A stretch of DNA of 64,000 bases from Saccharomyces uvarum. Lineage: Eukaryota > Ascomycota > Saccharomycetes > Saccharomycetales > Saccharomycetaceae. Below are positions 52,663 to 62,579 of this stretch, one piece after another (position 1 is the stretch's first letter; every line of letters starts with the position of its first letter). Under the pieces are notes generated by a model that saw only the letters and a list, made by a program, of their open reading frames with translations, was not told the DNA's origin and did not search any database. The stretch spans positions 248,001-312,000 of the forward strand of contig OX365931.1 in assembly GCA_947243795.1 (NCBI GenBank). The letters run 5' to 3'. The translations under genes and the position numbers were made by a program.

Positions 52663-54300
52663 ATGCTGCCCAGATTTGGTTTGGCGAGGACCACTAGGTC
52701 CATGCAACGTTTTAAAGTAACGCAGATGTCCAAACCGTTCTTCCATTCCACCGAAGTCGGCAAGCCGGCGCCACCGCAGAAGCTGTCGAAGTCTTACGCC
52801 TCGGTGTTCAAGAAGTGGTTTGTCAGGGGCTTGAAGCTGACTTTCTACTCCACGCTGGCAGGCACGCTGTACGTTTCGTACCACCTCTACAGGGAATCGA
52901 ACCCACCCAAGCAGATCCCTCAGTCCACCGCATTTGCCAATGGGCTGAAAAAGAAGGAGCTGGTCATCCTGGGCACGGGCTGGGGCGCCATCTCGCTTTT
53001 GAAGAAGCTGGATACGTCGCTGTACAACGTCACGGTGGTGTCGCCAAGGAGTTTCTTTCTGTTTACCCCGCTGCTCCCCTCCACGCCCGTAGGCACCATA
53101 GAGATGAAGTCTATTGTGGAACCCGTGAGGTCTATTGCCAGAAGAACCCCCGGAGAAGTCCACTACATCGAGGCCGAGGCACTGGACATCGATCCCAAGG
53201 CGAAAACGGTGCTAGTACAGTCCGTGTCGGAAAGCGAGTTCTTCGTTTCCAACGTGAACTACGACTACCTAGTCGTCAGTGTGGGCGCGAAGACGACCAC
53301 TTTCAACATCCCTGGTGTCTACGGCAACGCGTTGTTCCTGAAGGAGATTGAGGATGCTCAGAACATCCGGATGAAGCTTATGAAGACCATAGAGCAGGCG
53401 AGCTCTTTCCCGAGAAACGACCCAGAGAGGAAGCGCCTACTAACGTTTGTGGTGGTGGGCGGCGGCCCCACGGGTGTGGAGTTCGCGGCAGAATTGCAAG
53501 ACTACGTCGACCAAGATTTGAGTAAATGGATGCCCGACCTAAGTAAAGAAATGAGCGTCATACTGATTGAGGCCCTGCCCAACATCCTAAACATGTTCGA
53601 TAAGACTTTGATCAAGTATGCCGAAGATCTGTTCGCGAGAGACAGAATCGACCTGCAAGTGAACACCGCCGTGAAATCCGTAGAACCAACTTACATCCAT
53701 ACCTTGCAAAGCGGCCAGAAGGCCAGCGATATCCCCTACGGAATGCTCGTTTGGGCGACCGGGAATGAACCGATCGAACTTTCAAAGGTGCTGATGGGCA
53801 AAGTACCGGAGCAAACCAACAAGCGCGGTCTTCTAATTAACGACAAACTGGAGCTACTGGGCGCAGAGGAGTCCGTCTTTGCCATTGGCGATTGCACGGC
53901 GCACACCGGGTTCTTCCCCACCGCGCAAGTCGCGCACCAAGAAGGTGAATACCTGGCCAGAACCTTGGACAAAAAACTTGAAATAGAGCAACTGGAATGG
54001 GACATGTTGAACACCTCCGATGAGACCAAAGTATCGCGCCTGCAAAGCGAAATCGACTTGAAAAAATCTAAGCTAGATAAATTCAACTACAAGCATATGG
54101 GTGCGCTAGCGTACATCGGCTCCGAAACCGCAATTGCTGACCTACACATGGGCGATTCGTCATACCAGTTGAAAGGTATGTTTGCCTTCTTGTTTTGGAA
54201 ATCTGCTTACTTAGCAATGTGTCTCTCTATCAGAAACAGGATTCTGATCGCCATGGATTGGACTAAAGTGTACTTCCTTGGAAGAGATTCTTCCGTATAG
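52663..54300 (+). CDS. NDE2: External mitochondrial NADH dehydrogenase Nde2
   Basis: Nde2 is a type II, rotenone-insensitive NADH dehydrogenase on the outer face of the inner mitochondrial membrane. It feeds electrons from cytosolic NADH to ubiquinone. The ORF has 545 residues, as in S. cerevisiae. An Arg-rich presequence ([18 protein letters not shown]) and a hydrophobic stretch near 57-74 lead into the FAD site [11 protein letters not shown] (about 101-111). The NADH site is [16 protein letters not shown] (about 262-277). The membrane-binding C-terminal end is intact. The gene is GC-rich. Confidence 0.96.
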   Translation: MLPRFGLARTTRSMQRFKVTQMSKPFFHSTEVGKPAPPQKLSKSYASVFKKWFVRGLKLTFYSTLAGTLYVSYHLYRESNPPKQIPQSTAFANGLKKKELVILGTGWGAISLLKKLDTSLYNVTVVSPRSFFLFTPLLPSTPVGTIEMKSIVEPVRSIARRTPGEVHYIEAEALDIDPKAKTVLVQSVSESEFFVSNVNYDYLVVSVGAKTTTFNIPGVYGNALFLKEIEDAQNIRMKLMKTIEQASSFPRNDPERKRLLTFVVVGGGPTGVEFAAELQDYVDQDLSKWMPDLSKEMSVILIEALPNILNMFDKTLIKYAEDLFARDRIDLQVNTAVKSVEPTYIHTLQSGQKASDIPYGMLVWATGNEPIELSKVLMGKVPEQTNKRGLLINDKLELLGAEESVFAIGDCTAHTGFFPTAQVAHQEGEYLARTLDKKLEIEQLEWDMLNTSDETKVSRLQSEIDLKKSKLDKFNYKHMGALAYIGSETAIADLHMGDSSYQLKGMFAFLFWKSAYLAMCLSIRNRILIAMDWTKVYFLGRDSSV

Positions 54301-54719
54301 CCCTTGATTTTATATATATATATATATTCTTCTTCTCCGATGCAAATGTTTACAATTTTTTTACGTATTATAATCTATAATTTCCCTTATAATCGTGTAA
54401 ATTGAAGTTACCCTCTCTCGTCGGAGGTGATGTTCTCCCAGATGGTGAAAATTTAAAAAAAAATAAAGAGAGTCGACAACACGCCGAATAAACAAAGGGT
54501 TTTATTTTATTCAGTACCTGGATTGGTAGTAGAAGGGCAGAAGTTGAAGTATTATCTTTCTAAGTGTTGTTATTTTTTTCAAGTGGTAACACGGATCTGT
54601 TTGTTTGTTGAAGTTTAGGTTATTTTTCTCACCGGCACAACTAGCTTATATTCACTCTTTGCAAGAGGATTTTTTCAAGAAATTAAAGAAAACTCGTTCA
54701 CTCTATAAAAACAGCAACA
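54301..54719 (+). promoter_or_regulatory. SUB2 promoter with Abf1 motif
   Basis: This 419-bp spacer lies between NDE2 and SUB2. CGTCGGAGGTGAT at 54419-54431 matches the full Abf1 consensus (CGTNNNNNRYGAY). A (TA)n run at 54311-54327 lies at the NDE2 3' end. Confidence 0.6.
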
Positions 54720-56060
54720 ATGTCACACGAAGGTGAAGAAGATTTATTGGAGTATTCCGATAACGAACAAGAAATCCAAATTGATGCTTCCAAGGCCGCT
54801 GAAGCCGGAGAAACTGGCGCCGCCACTTCTGCCACTGAAGGCGAAAATAATAACAATACAGCAGCTGGTGACAAGAAAGGTTCTTACGTTGGTATCCATT
54901 CCACTGGTTTCAAGGATTTTTTGCTAAAGCCGGAACTATCAAGAGCCATTATTGATTGTGGTTTTGAACATCCTTCTGAAGTCCAACAACATACCATCCC
55001 TCAATCCATTCACGGTACCGATGTCTTGTGTCAAGCCAAGTCTGGTTTGGGTAAGACTGCCGTCTTTGTTTTGTCTACTTTACAACAATTGGACCCTGTT
55101 CCTGGTGAAGTTGCCGTTGTTGTCATTTGTAACGCTAGAGAATTGGCTTATCAAATTCGTAACGAATATTTGAGATTCTCCAAATATATGCCTGACGTAA
55201 AGACTGCTGTCTTCTATGGTGGTACTCCAATCTCCAAGGATGCTGAACTGTTGAAGAACAAGGACACTGCCCCACATATTGTTGTTGCCACTCCAGGTCG
55301 TTTAAAGGCTTTAGTGAGAGAGAAATACATTGATTTATCTCATGTCAAGAACTTTGTCATTGATGAATGTGATAAAGTCTTGGAAGAATTAGACATGAGA
55401 AGAGATGTTCAAGAAATTTTCAGAGCTACCCCAAGAGACAAGCAGGTTATGATGTTTTCAGCTACACTTTCTCAAGAAATCAGACCAATTTGTAGACGTT
55501 TCTTACAAAACCCATTGGAAATTTTCGTCGATGATGAAGCTAAATTGACTTTACATGGGTTACAACAATACTATATCAAATTAGAAGAGCGTGAAAAGAA
55601 CCGTAAACTAGCCCAACTATTAGATGATTTGGAGTTCAACCAAGTTATCATTTTCGTTAAGTCTACCACTAGAGCTAACGAATTGACCAAACTATTAAAC
55701 GCTTCTAACTTCCCTGCCATCACTGTCCATGGTCACATGAAACAAGAAGAACGTATTGCTCGTTACAAAGCCTTTAAGGATTTCGAAAAACGTATCTGTG
55801 TGTCAACAGACGTTTTCGGTAGAGGTATTGATATTGAACGTATTAACCTGGCCATCAATTACGATTTGACCAACGAGGCCGATCAATATTTACATCGTGT
55901 TGGTAGAGCTGGTAGATTCGGTACCAAGGGTTTAGCCATTTCATTTGTTTCATCCAAGGAAGATGAAGAAGTCCTGGCTAAAATTCAAGAACGTTTCGAT
56001 GTCAAAATCGCGGAATTCCCCGAAGAAGGTATTGATCCCTCCACTTATTTGAATAATTAA
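54720..56060 (+). CDS. SUB2: DECD-box RNA helicase Sub2
   Basis: Sub2 (UAP56) is an RNA-dependent ATPase used in spliceosome assembly and, in TREX, for mRNA export. It has 446 residues, as in S. cerevisiae. The motifs are complete: motif I AKSGLGKT (106-113), motif II DECD (215-218) and motif III SAT. In the C-terminal lobe, VFGRGID and [10 protein letters not shown] are intact. The N-terminus is acidic. Codon use is strongly biased, as in well-expressed yeast genes. Confidence 0.98.
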   Translation: MSHEGEEDLLEYSDNEQEIQIDASKAAEAGETGAATSATEGENNNNTAAGDKKGSYVGIHSTGFKDFLLKPELSRAIIDCGFEHPSEVQQHTIPQSIHGTDVLCQAKSGLGKTAVFVLSTLQQLDPVPGEVAVVVICNARELAYQIRNEYLRFSKYMPDVKTAVFYGGTPISKDAELLKNKDTAPHIVVATPGRLKALVREKYIDLSHVKNFVIDECDKVLEELDMRRDVQEIFRATPRDKQVMMFSATLSQEIRPICRRFLQNPLEIFVDDEAKLTLHGLQQYYIKLEEREKNRKLAQLLDDLEFNQVIIFVKSTTRANELTKLLNASNFPAITVHGHMKQEERIARYKAFKDFEKRICVSTDVFGRGIDIERINLAINYDLTNEADQYLHRVGRAGRFGTKGLAISFVSSKEDEEVLAKIQERFDVKIAEFPEEGIDPSTYLNN

Positions 56061-56384
56061 GAAAGAAAAAAAATATATTTTTATATAGAACATGTAAAGA
56101 TTATGTATTATTCAAGCAAACAAACAAACAAATTAAACAAGAAAAGGATTCGATGCTCAATACCAACTATTGTGTGGATCCCAATACATATACAGTCATT
56201 CTCTTCAGATAACTTAACGTACCCGATTGACGAAAATATAAATAAAACTTATGAATGGATTCTAAATTAACGTTTTACCTGTTATAGGAGGATATACAGT
56301 ATATATGTAAGTAAAAAGTTGTTTTTTAATACAATAGATGTGCAAAGAAAAGTGAGGAGATTTTTGGAAAAATCTGAAAATTTC
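56061..56384. other. SUB2-RPS16B convergent spacer
   Basis: This 324-bp AT-rich spacer holds two 3' ends, with TA-rich elements consistent with yeast polyadenylation signals. Nothing else is seen. Confidence 0.5.
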
Positions 56385-57242
56385 TTAACGGTAAGATTTT
56401 TGGAATCTAGAACGGGCACCCTTACCACCGAATTTCTTTGGTTCTGGTCTTCTAGAATCAGCAATCAACAAGGTTCTGTCGTAAGAGGTGAAAGCCTTCT
56501 TTAGTTCGTTCTTGGATTGTTCGTCAACGTACTTTTGGTGGTAAGCGACTAAACCCTTAGCAATGGCTTGTCTGATGGCGTAAACTTGAGAAACATGACC
56601 ACCACCGGTAACTCTAACTCTGATATCGATATTGGAGAATTTGTCCAAACCGACCAACAACAATGGTTCGTAAACCTTGAATCTTAAGATTTCTGGTTCA
56701 ACCAAAGTGATTGGAGAACCGTTAACCTTGATCAAACCCTTACCAGCCTTGACATGGGCAACAGCAGTAGCTGATTTTTTCTTACCAAAAGTCTGTAAAG
56801 AAAGTAGAAATAGAAGTTTATTTCATATTAACATGTTAGTAAAAAGAAAAAATTCAAAATTTCCTGGAAAGAAATATGAATTCTGAGGAAGAATTGGGCA
56901 CTTGAGGCTTCTTGAGGTGTGTTTATGTGTACGTGCTCTCCTTATGCGTTTCCTGGTTATGAATGATGGGTTTGAGCAGACGTTAACTATTTTTAGCTCC
57001 TGCAAATGAGGTATATTTAATAAGTGATCCCCTGGAATATTTTCTATCCACGTGGTAGACCATTCTGACCTCTCATGACTATAGAAAAAGTCATTACCAC
57101 AACTACATTTTCTTTCACGGGTCTTATGAGGTATTAAGGACATCTCGTTCTAAATCTCCCTCTGGCATTCTTTATTCTTCCAACTAACTCATATCATAGG
57201 TTGCGTTAAGTAACATACTTGGACACTTGGGACGGCAGACAT
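56385..57242 (-). CDS. RPS16B: 40S ribosomal protein uS9 (Rps16B, spliced)
   Basis: Rps16 (uS9) is a head protein of the small subunit whose C-terminal tail reaches the P-site tRNA. Exon 1 is 57242-57219 (MSAVPSVQ) and exon 2 is 56792-56385. Together they give 143 residues, as in S. cerevisiae. The end RSRFQKSYR carries the conserved C-terminal Arg. Exon 2 alone has no suitable ATG, and the first exon restores the family start. I name it the B copy by its position next to RPL13A. Confidence 0.97.
56793..57218 (-). other. RPS16B: RPS16B intron
   Basis: This 426-nt intron has GTATGT at the 5' site (57218-57213), TACTAAC at 56835-56841 (+ strand GTTAGTA) and TTTACAG at the 3' site. Long 5'-proximal introns are usual in yeast ribosomal protein genes. 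No snoRNA boxes were seen inside. Confidence 0.95.
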
Positions 57243-57877
57243 CTTGTGCTTATTCTCTTGCTATATTTGTTCGTAAAACTACTTAATAAAAAGGTATATA
57301 TTAATAAACCTACTACGTAAGCTATACATTTTACATCGCATTTACTTTTGACTTTGTCAGTGTTGCTCACCAAGCTCCGAAATTTGCCCTTCCAGATTCT
57401 AGGCTCGTCCAGCCCAGCTGGACTATGGGATCCCCTGGAGGAGCCTTCCTTCCAGCTGGAACAAAACGGGTGGAGCCTAGCCTCGAAACAAAAGATATTC
57501 TCCTTCTACAGAGCAAGCCGCTCCCCTGAAAAATTCAACTTTTCTCAGTCCAAGTGAACTTTTTCAAAATAATATTTTTATTCGGCATAAAACTGTTGTT
57601 CGTATGGGTGTTTCAAAAAAGCCAATGCAGCTTATAGTGTGAAAAGCGGCTAATTTTTCTTTCACCCATACATTTTATGTTACGCCCTTACATTTAAGGC
57701 GGGCAATTTTTTCGATTAGAAATTTTCTAATTTTTTTTGGTCGGAATAATCACAACAGACGTGCGGAAATCTTGGAAAATTTGAAATAGCTATACATATT
57801 GGCTATTAAGAATAATAGCTTGCAGCGTCTTTTGAAGTAGCCTTGATCTCAACACAGCACATCAGAAATCATACACA
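57243..57877. promoter_or_regulatory. RPS16B-RPL13A divergent promoter with Rap1 sites
   Basis: This 635-bp shared promoter has a Rap1-type site ACACCCATACGA on the minus strand (57600-57611) and CACCCATACATT on the plus strand (57663-57674). A weaker match, ACGCCCTTACATT, lies at 57682-57694. T-rich tracts follow, as usual for ribosomal protein promoters. A GC-rich block of dyads at 57399-57480 is listed separately. Confidence 0.8.
57399..57480. other. GC-rich nested dyad cluster
   Basis: This is an 82-bp segment bounded by a perfect inverted repeat, CTAGGCTC (57399-57406) and GAGCCTAG (57473-57480). Inside are GTCCAG-N5-CTGGAC (57407-57423), the palindrome GGGATCCC (57427-57434) and the palindrome TTCCAGCTGGAA (57450-57461). 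It is markedly richer in G+C than its surroundings. Function is unknown. Confidence 0.6.
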
Positions 57878-58848
57878 ATGGGTATGTTCAATATGAGAAA
57901 ATAATAATAGGGTTGCATTTGTCATTTTTATAAGAACAAGAAAGCTCGCTTACCACATTAGAGAATCATCTCATATTAAGGCATACATGTATACGAGCTG
58001 TTAGCCGACTGCATGAAATATAATTGTATTTGTCCAGGAAAATCATCTAATAACGTTAGAGGAAATATGTTAATATCCAGCTAATGTAGGGGACAGAGTG
58101 AAGAGATCGATGAACGCGTTTTTTATCAAACTCTATCATTTCAATAATAGTGGGGTCCTTTTAAAATATATGACAACTGCACCGATTAATTTTCTAATGA
58201 ACCTTTGTATACTAACAATTTAAAAAAAAATTTATCAATTGAAATATAACAGCCATTTCCAAGAATTTACCAATCTTAAAGAATCATTTCAGAAAGCACT
58301 GGCAAGAACGTGTCAAAGTTCACTTTGACCAAGCCGGTAAGAAGGTATCTAGACGTAACGCTAGAGCTACCAGAGCTGCCAAGATTGCTCCAAGACCATT
58401 AGATCTTTTGAGACCTGTTGTCAGAGCCCCAACTGTTAAGTACAACAGAAAGGTTAGAGCTGGTAGAGGTTTCACCTTGGCTGAAGTCAAGGCCGCTGCT
58501 TTGACTGCTGCTTACGCCAGAACCATTGGTATTGCCGTTGACCACAGACGTCAAAACAAAAACCAAGAAATCTTCGACGCTAACGTCCAAAGATTAAAGG
58601 AATACCAATCCAAGATCATTGTTTTCCCAAGAAACGCTAAGGCCCCAGAAACTGAACAAGTTTTGTCTGCTGCTGCCACTTTCCCAATTGCTCAACCAAC
58701 TACCGATGTTGAAGCCAGAGCTGTCCAAGACAACGGCGAATCTGCTTACAGAACTTTGAGATTAGCCAGATCTGAAAAGAGATTCAGAGGTATCAGAGAA
58801 AAGAGAACCAGAGAAAAGGCTGAAGCTGAAGCTGAAAAGAAGAAATAG
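57878..58848 (+). CDS. RPL13A: 60S ribosomal protein eL13 (Rpl13A, spliced)
   Basis: Rpl13 (eL13) is a large-subunit protein. Exon 1 is only ATGG (57878-57881) and exon 2 is 58253-58848, giving MAISKNLPI and 199 residues in all, as in S. cerevisiae. The protein is Arg/Lys-rich, with a Glu/Lys tail ([12 protein letters not shown]). Codon use is highly biased (AGA, GGT, GCT). It shares a Rap1-driven divergent promoter with RPS16B. Confidence 0.97.
57882..58252 (+). other. RPL13A: RPL13A intron
   Basis: This 371-nt intron has GTATGT at 57882-57887, TACTAAC at 58210-58216 and AACAG at 58248-58252. The branch to 3' site spacing is about 36 nt. No box C/D or H/ACA element is evident. Confidence 0.95.
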
Positions 58849-59264
58849 ATTTAAAGAATTTATCATCCACAAAGTTTGTATTTACCTTCTTTTTTATCTG
58901 TTTCATTTCATAAATAATATATATGTACAATGTATAAATGGGAAGCCATCACTTATAATTTATCATTTCCTTAACCTTAAAGTTTTAGTGGAATGTCGGT
59001 TACTGTATATTCGGTAGGTGTAGGTATTTCCTTTGATGTCATAGAATACAAATTTAAGATGATACAGATTTCTCATTGTCGCGTTCGATTGTAGTTGAAC
59101 GTTTATTCAAAAAAAAAAAAAAAAAAAAAAGGTAAGGCAAATATAACCAAGTTATTGAACAAAAAGAAAGTTCTGTCTTATTGTATTAAAAGTGACTATA
59201 TAGAAAAATTATAAAAAATTTTAAATGTTAGAATATGCAATTTCTTCTAAACAGTTGAGCACTC
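58849..59264. other. RPL13A-RPP1A convergent spacer with A22 tract
   Basis: This 416-bp spacer between convergent ribosomal protein genes contains an uninterrupted A run of 22 at 59109-59130. Otherwise it is AT-rich 3'-end sequence. Confidence 0.6.
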
Positions 59265-59585
59265 TTAATCAAATAAACCGAATCCCATGTCGTCATCGGA
59301 TTCTTCTTTAGCTTCTTCTTCTTCCTTTTCAGCTTCAGCTTCACCAGCAGCACCACCGGCAACACCGGAGGAGACACCAGATGGAGCAGCGGCACCAGAG
59401 CTGAAGTTGACCAACAAGTCCTTCAAGTTTTGACCGTCCAAAGCCTTGGCGAAAATGTCAGCCCAGATACCTTCAACTGGAACGTTGGCAGCCTCGGTCA
59501 AAGTCAACAACTTTTCAGAGGAGATTTCGATTTCAGAGTCGGCCAAGATCAAGGCAGCGTAAGACAAAGCGGATTCAGTAGACAT
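59265..59585 (-). CDS. RPP1A: 60S acidic stalk protein P1-alpha
   Basis: Rpp1A is a P1 protein of the ribosomal stalk. It pairs with P2-beta on P0 and recruits translation factors. It has 106 residues, as in S. cerevisiae. The N-terminal helical dimer domain ([17 protein letters not shown]) is followed by an Ala/Gly hinge. The universal acidic end ([12 protein letters not shown]) is intact. Codon bias is high. Confidence 0.97.
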   Translation of the reverse strand: MSTESALSYAALILADSEIEISSEKLLTLTEAANVPVEGIWADIFAKALDGQNLKDLLVNFSSGAAAPSGVSSGVAGGAAGEAEAEKEEEEAKEESDDDMGFGLFD

Positions 59586-60248
59586 TTCTTCTTGTTATTT
59601 TAGAGATAATCGGTTTAAGCTGTTGTATTGGACAAAGCGGACTATTTCTTTATTCTCTTCCTTTTTCTTATTATAAACTATTAAAATAGAAGATATATAA
59701 AACTTTGCAAAAGATAAATTTTTCAAGTACACGCGCAAAGATATTGAAAACTGAAAAAAAAAAAAAAAATCAATGTCAAAGTTGCGTGGTATCTTCTTAC
59801 GAAAACCGTCTAACACGACTCATATATATGACGAAGAGACTTCAAGTATTGATGATAGTGCAAAAATCGGTTCCTTATGAGGTATTGAATTGTGCAGCAG
59901 TTATTGTGTCATGATTGAGATAAATGTCCAATCTTTCAAGTCCACTATTAACTGCTTCTTTGGTAAAACATAATTATTTTATAAATGATGACGTATCTGG
60001 AGGTATAGAGACCGGTAGAACAAAAGGTCCTAATATGTATGACAAGATGTCTTGATTCGCAAATACGGCTATAAGCAACAACATTCATGCACAAATGAAT
60101 GCATGTTAGGTTATGTAATATATCAATAGAATGAAACTTTCTATCAACTATGCTGTTTTTTGGTATAAAATATTTAGATTATAGTTATGAGGCTGCTAAA
60201 AACGAAACTTTAATTATTAAAGGAGAAAATGTGTGCATTGATGTGAGA
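59586..60248 (-). promoter_or_regulatory. RPP1A upstream region with Abf1 site
   Basis: This 663-bp spacer lies between the THI3 stop and the RPP1A start. The + strand CGTCTAACACGAC at 59807-59819 is a perfect Abf1 consensus (GTCGTGTTAGACG on the RPP1A strand), about 225 bp before the ATG. An A/T tract lies between it and the gene (59754-59769). Some yeast ribosomal protein genes use Abf1 in place of Rap1, which this would fit. Confidence 0.65.
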
Positions 60249-62111
60249 TTATGGACCTTGATAGTAAGTGGGAGAAATCATGTCTGTGTCTAGTTTGATT
60301 TTTTTCAGAAGTGGTTGGAATTCTGGCGTTGGGGTATCCACTGCACTGGAGTTTTCGTTTTCCTCTTGCATTTGTTTGCTTTGCTCCTTCTCTACTACCC
60401 ACCTATCAAGCAGAGCTTGTGGAACATCTCTTGGTGGTAGCATAATCTCTATCATTCGAATTTTGTCATTAACAGCAAAATTAGCGTCATTGATCATGGA
60501 TCTAAATTCCCCAACAGTAATTATCTTTTTGGTTTCATAATTCGTACAACCAAATACCCGGAGTAATCCTAAGTAGTTCCAAGGTTGAATATCATAATAA
60601 CCGGCATCCGCCCTATGATGTAAAAACCTATCGACGGAGTAACCTTGATTGTTCATCACAAAAATATAAGGTGTCAATCCCCATTTAACAATTGTAGATA
60701 ATTCTTGAACCGTTAATTGGAAAGCACCATCTCCCATAAATAGAATAACCCTATGTTTGGTTGCGGGGAACTTATCTTTATTGATCTCCTGGACTGCAAA
60801 CTCGGCTCCCAAGCACGCCCCCATCGTATAACCTACAGATCCCCAAAGAGCCTGAGATATCCCCAGTGTATTGACTGGAAACCTGGTTTGGTTAACTCCA
60901 AAAGCAGAGGCACCAGTTTCTGTTATGATTATGTCCCCTGGTTGAAACCAACGGGATATTTCATTCCAAACCCATTCCTGTCTCAAAAGAACATTGCCTG
61001 CTGGATAAGGTCTTGGAACCATCATGCTGGGTTGTTCATCTGGTCTGTACGAGAGTTTGGATTCATCCAAGGTTGCCAATAGTTTTTGTAGCAGTATTTT
61101 GACGCTTAGGTCGGGATATGTAGCATTTTTCAGTTTAACAGATGTCGAATATAGTAGCGCACAATTTTTGGTTTTGTATTGGAAATGGAAAGTTGATGTG
61201 CTGAATTCGGAAAGCATACAACCTATGACGATAATAAAATCAGCAAAATCAACTACTTCCCTTACTTCCGGAGCAGATATGGAGCCTGTAAATACACCCC
61301 CAAAATGGGGGTCTGTTTCATTTACAGTGCCTTTACCCATAGGTGTAACAAAAATGGGAAATTTGAGTCGACTGCAAAGTTCTTTAGCCTCCTCAATTAA
61401 GTTCTGTCTACTTGTACATGCATCTACTATGATTGCAGGGTTCTTACTTTTGTATATAAAACTCAATATTCGAGTTATAACCTCCTTCTCTACATCTGGA
61501 TCGTTTTTATGCAATTGTAAGTCTAATGGAGTATTCAGTCTTTCCGATTCAAGCGGGAGGTTCACCTGGTTGACAGGTATACCCATGTATACAGGTCTCT
61601 GTTCAATCCAAGCCTTTTGTATACATTTATCGACTTCATCGGCGCACAAGTCAGAGTCAACAATCAGAGTTGTATAGCATGCCACGTCACTGGCTATTCT
61701 ATGAAATACAGTGAAATCTCCGTTTCCTAAAGTATGATGCAGAAGTAGTTGCTTCGTTTGTGCACTTGTAGGCGGCATACCCACAATATGAAGAATTCCG
61801 ACATGCTCAGCATAAGATCCAGCTACGCCATTGATTGCCGATAATTCACCTACTCCAAAAGTTGTTATAAGACATCCCAGACCTTTGAGTCGAGAGTATC
61901 CGTCTGCTGCATAAGCAGCATTCAGCTCATTAGAATTACCAGCCCATCGTAAGTTTGGAATATCGTAAAGTTTGTCCAACAATGGCATGCTGAATTCTCC
62001 TGAAAGCCCAAATATCGTATGTATATTCAGCTGGTTGAGCCGATGGAAAAGATAGTCGGATATAGCTATATATTTCGGCAGCCCGTATTGGTGTGTATAG
62101 CTAGAATCCAT
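60249..62111 (-). CDS. THI3: Thiamine regulator Thi3 (pyruvate decarboxylase-like)
   Basis: Thi3 is a pyruvate decarboxylase paralogue that senses thiamine diphosphate and works with Thi2 and Pdc2 to activate thiamine genes. The start at 62111 (MDSSYTH) gives 620 residues. The ThDP fold is intact: Glu62 in NELNAAY, His125-His126 (LLHHTL), and the cofactor motif GDGAF to NNQGY. The active-site Asp of Pdc1 (D28) is Glu39 here (SGEFS), and the Pdc1 Glu477 position is Asp (YSVDRF). This suits a sensor rather than an efficient decarboxylase. Confidence 0.95.
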   Translation of the reverse strand: MDSSYTHQYGLPKYIAISDYLFHRLNQLNIHTIFGLSGEFSMPLLDKLYDIPNLRWAGNSNELNAAYAADGYSRLKGLGCLITTFGVGELSAINGVAGSYAEHVGILHIVGMPPTSAQTKQLLLHHTLGNGDFTVFHRIASDVACYTTLIVDSDLCADEVDKCIQKAWIEQRPVYMGIPVNQVNLPLESERLNTPLDLQLHKNDPDVEKEVITRILSFIYKSKNPAIIVDACTSRQNLIEEAKELCSRLKFPIFVTPMGKGTVNETDPHFGGVFTGSISAPEVREVVDFADFIIVIGCMLSEFSTSTFHFQYKTKNCALLYSTSVKLKNATYPDLSVKILLQKLLATLDESKLSYRPDEQPSMMVPRPYPAGNVLLRQEWVWNEISRWFQPGDIIITETGASAFGVNQTRFPVNTLGISQALWGSVGYTMGACLGAEFAVQEINKDKFPATKHRVILFMGDGAFQLTVQELSTIVKWGLTPYIFVMNNQGYSVDRFLHHRADAGYYDIQPWNYLGLLRVFGCTNYETKKIITVGEFRSMINDANFAVNDKIRMIEIMLPPRDVPQALLDRWVVEKEQSKQMQEENENSSAVDTPTPEFQPLLKKIKLDTDMISPTYYQGP

Positions 62112-62579
62112 CAATAGAATGACGGCAATGCGCTTGGTACTTATGTTATTCCTACCTTTTTTTTTTAGTGAATCTACTCTTTTTTACACAGAGTTTATAT
62201 TGTATAACGATTTTTGTCTCCGTCAATATAATCAATTCCGCTGAAAAGTATGGTGAATGGGAACCTGTTCAATGCATTGTAAGTCGCATCAATCTTTTTT
62301 TGACGGGAAGTGCTTTTCACAACTATTTGCACTAAAGAGAGCTTGGAGTTCTTACAGTTGCCAAGATTCCATCATGCAGCCATAGACAAGCGGCCGATGA
62401 AAACGACCGCATACCTAGAAAAGCAGCAGGTTGAGCTAAATTTGTTGGAGAGAAGAAAAGAAGGCGGTCATTATACGTTAAGTAAACTGCATATATATAT
62501 ATGTGTATGTGCAGAAGGGAAATGCATATTATGTAATAAAAATGATATAATACATGAAGACATACAATAGGAAAAAATA
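62112..62579 (-). other. MRK1 3' flank to THI3 promoter
   Basis: In this 468-bp spacer, THI3 starts at the left boundary and the MRK1 stop lies at 62580. The THI3 start at 62111 and MRK1 end at 62580 are both on the minus strand, so the spacer is the THI3 promoter. There is a short TA run near 62492-62499. The open frame at 62310-62570 lacks convincing features. Confidence 0.5.

Noticed and set aside
57882-58252. Intron-encoded snoRNA in RPL13A (or RPS16B)
   Set aside because: No convincing C (RTGATGA) and D (CTGA) pair near a terminal stem was found in either intron.
60082-60101. CATTCAT-N6-ATGAATG hairpin upstream of RPP1A
   Set aside because: A 7-bp AT-rich dyad of this kind is expected by chance in 64 kb and has no T-tract or known factor match.
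62310-62570. 86-codon plus-strand frame between THI3 and MRK1
   Set aside because: No ATG at its head, a simple-repeat-like TA run inside, and no recognisable family. It is probably chance.
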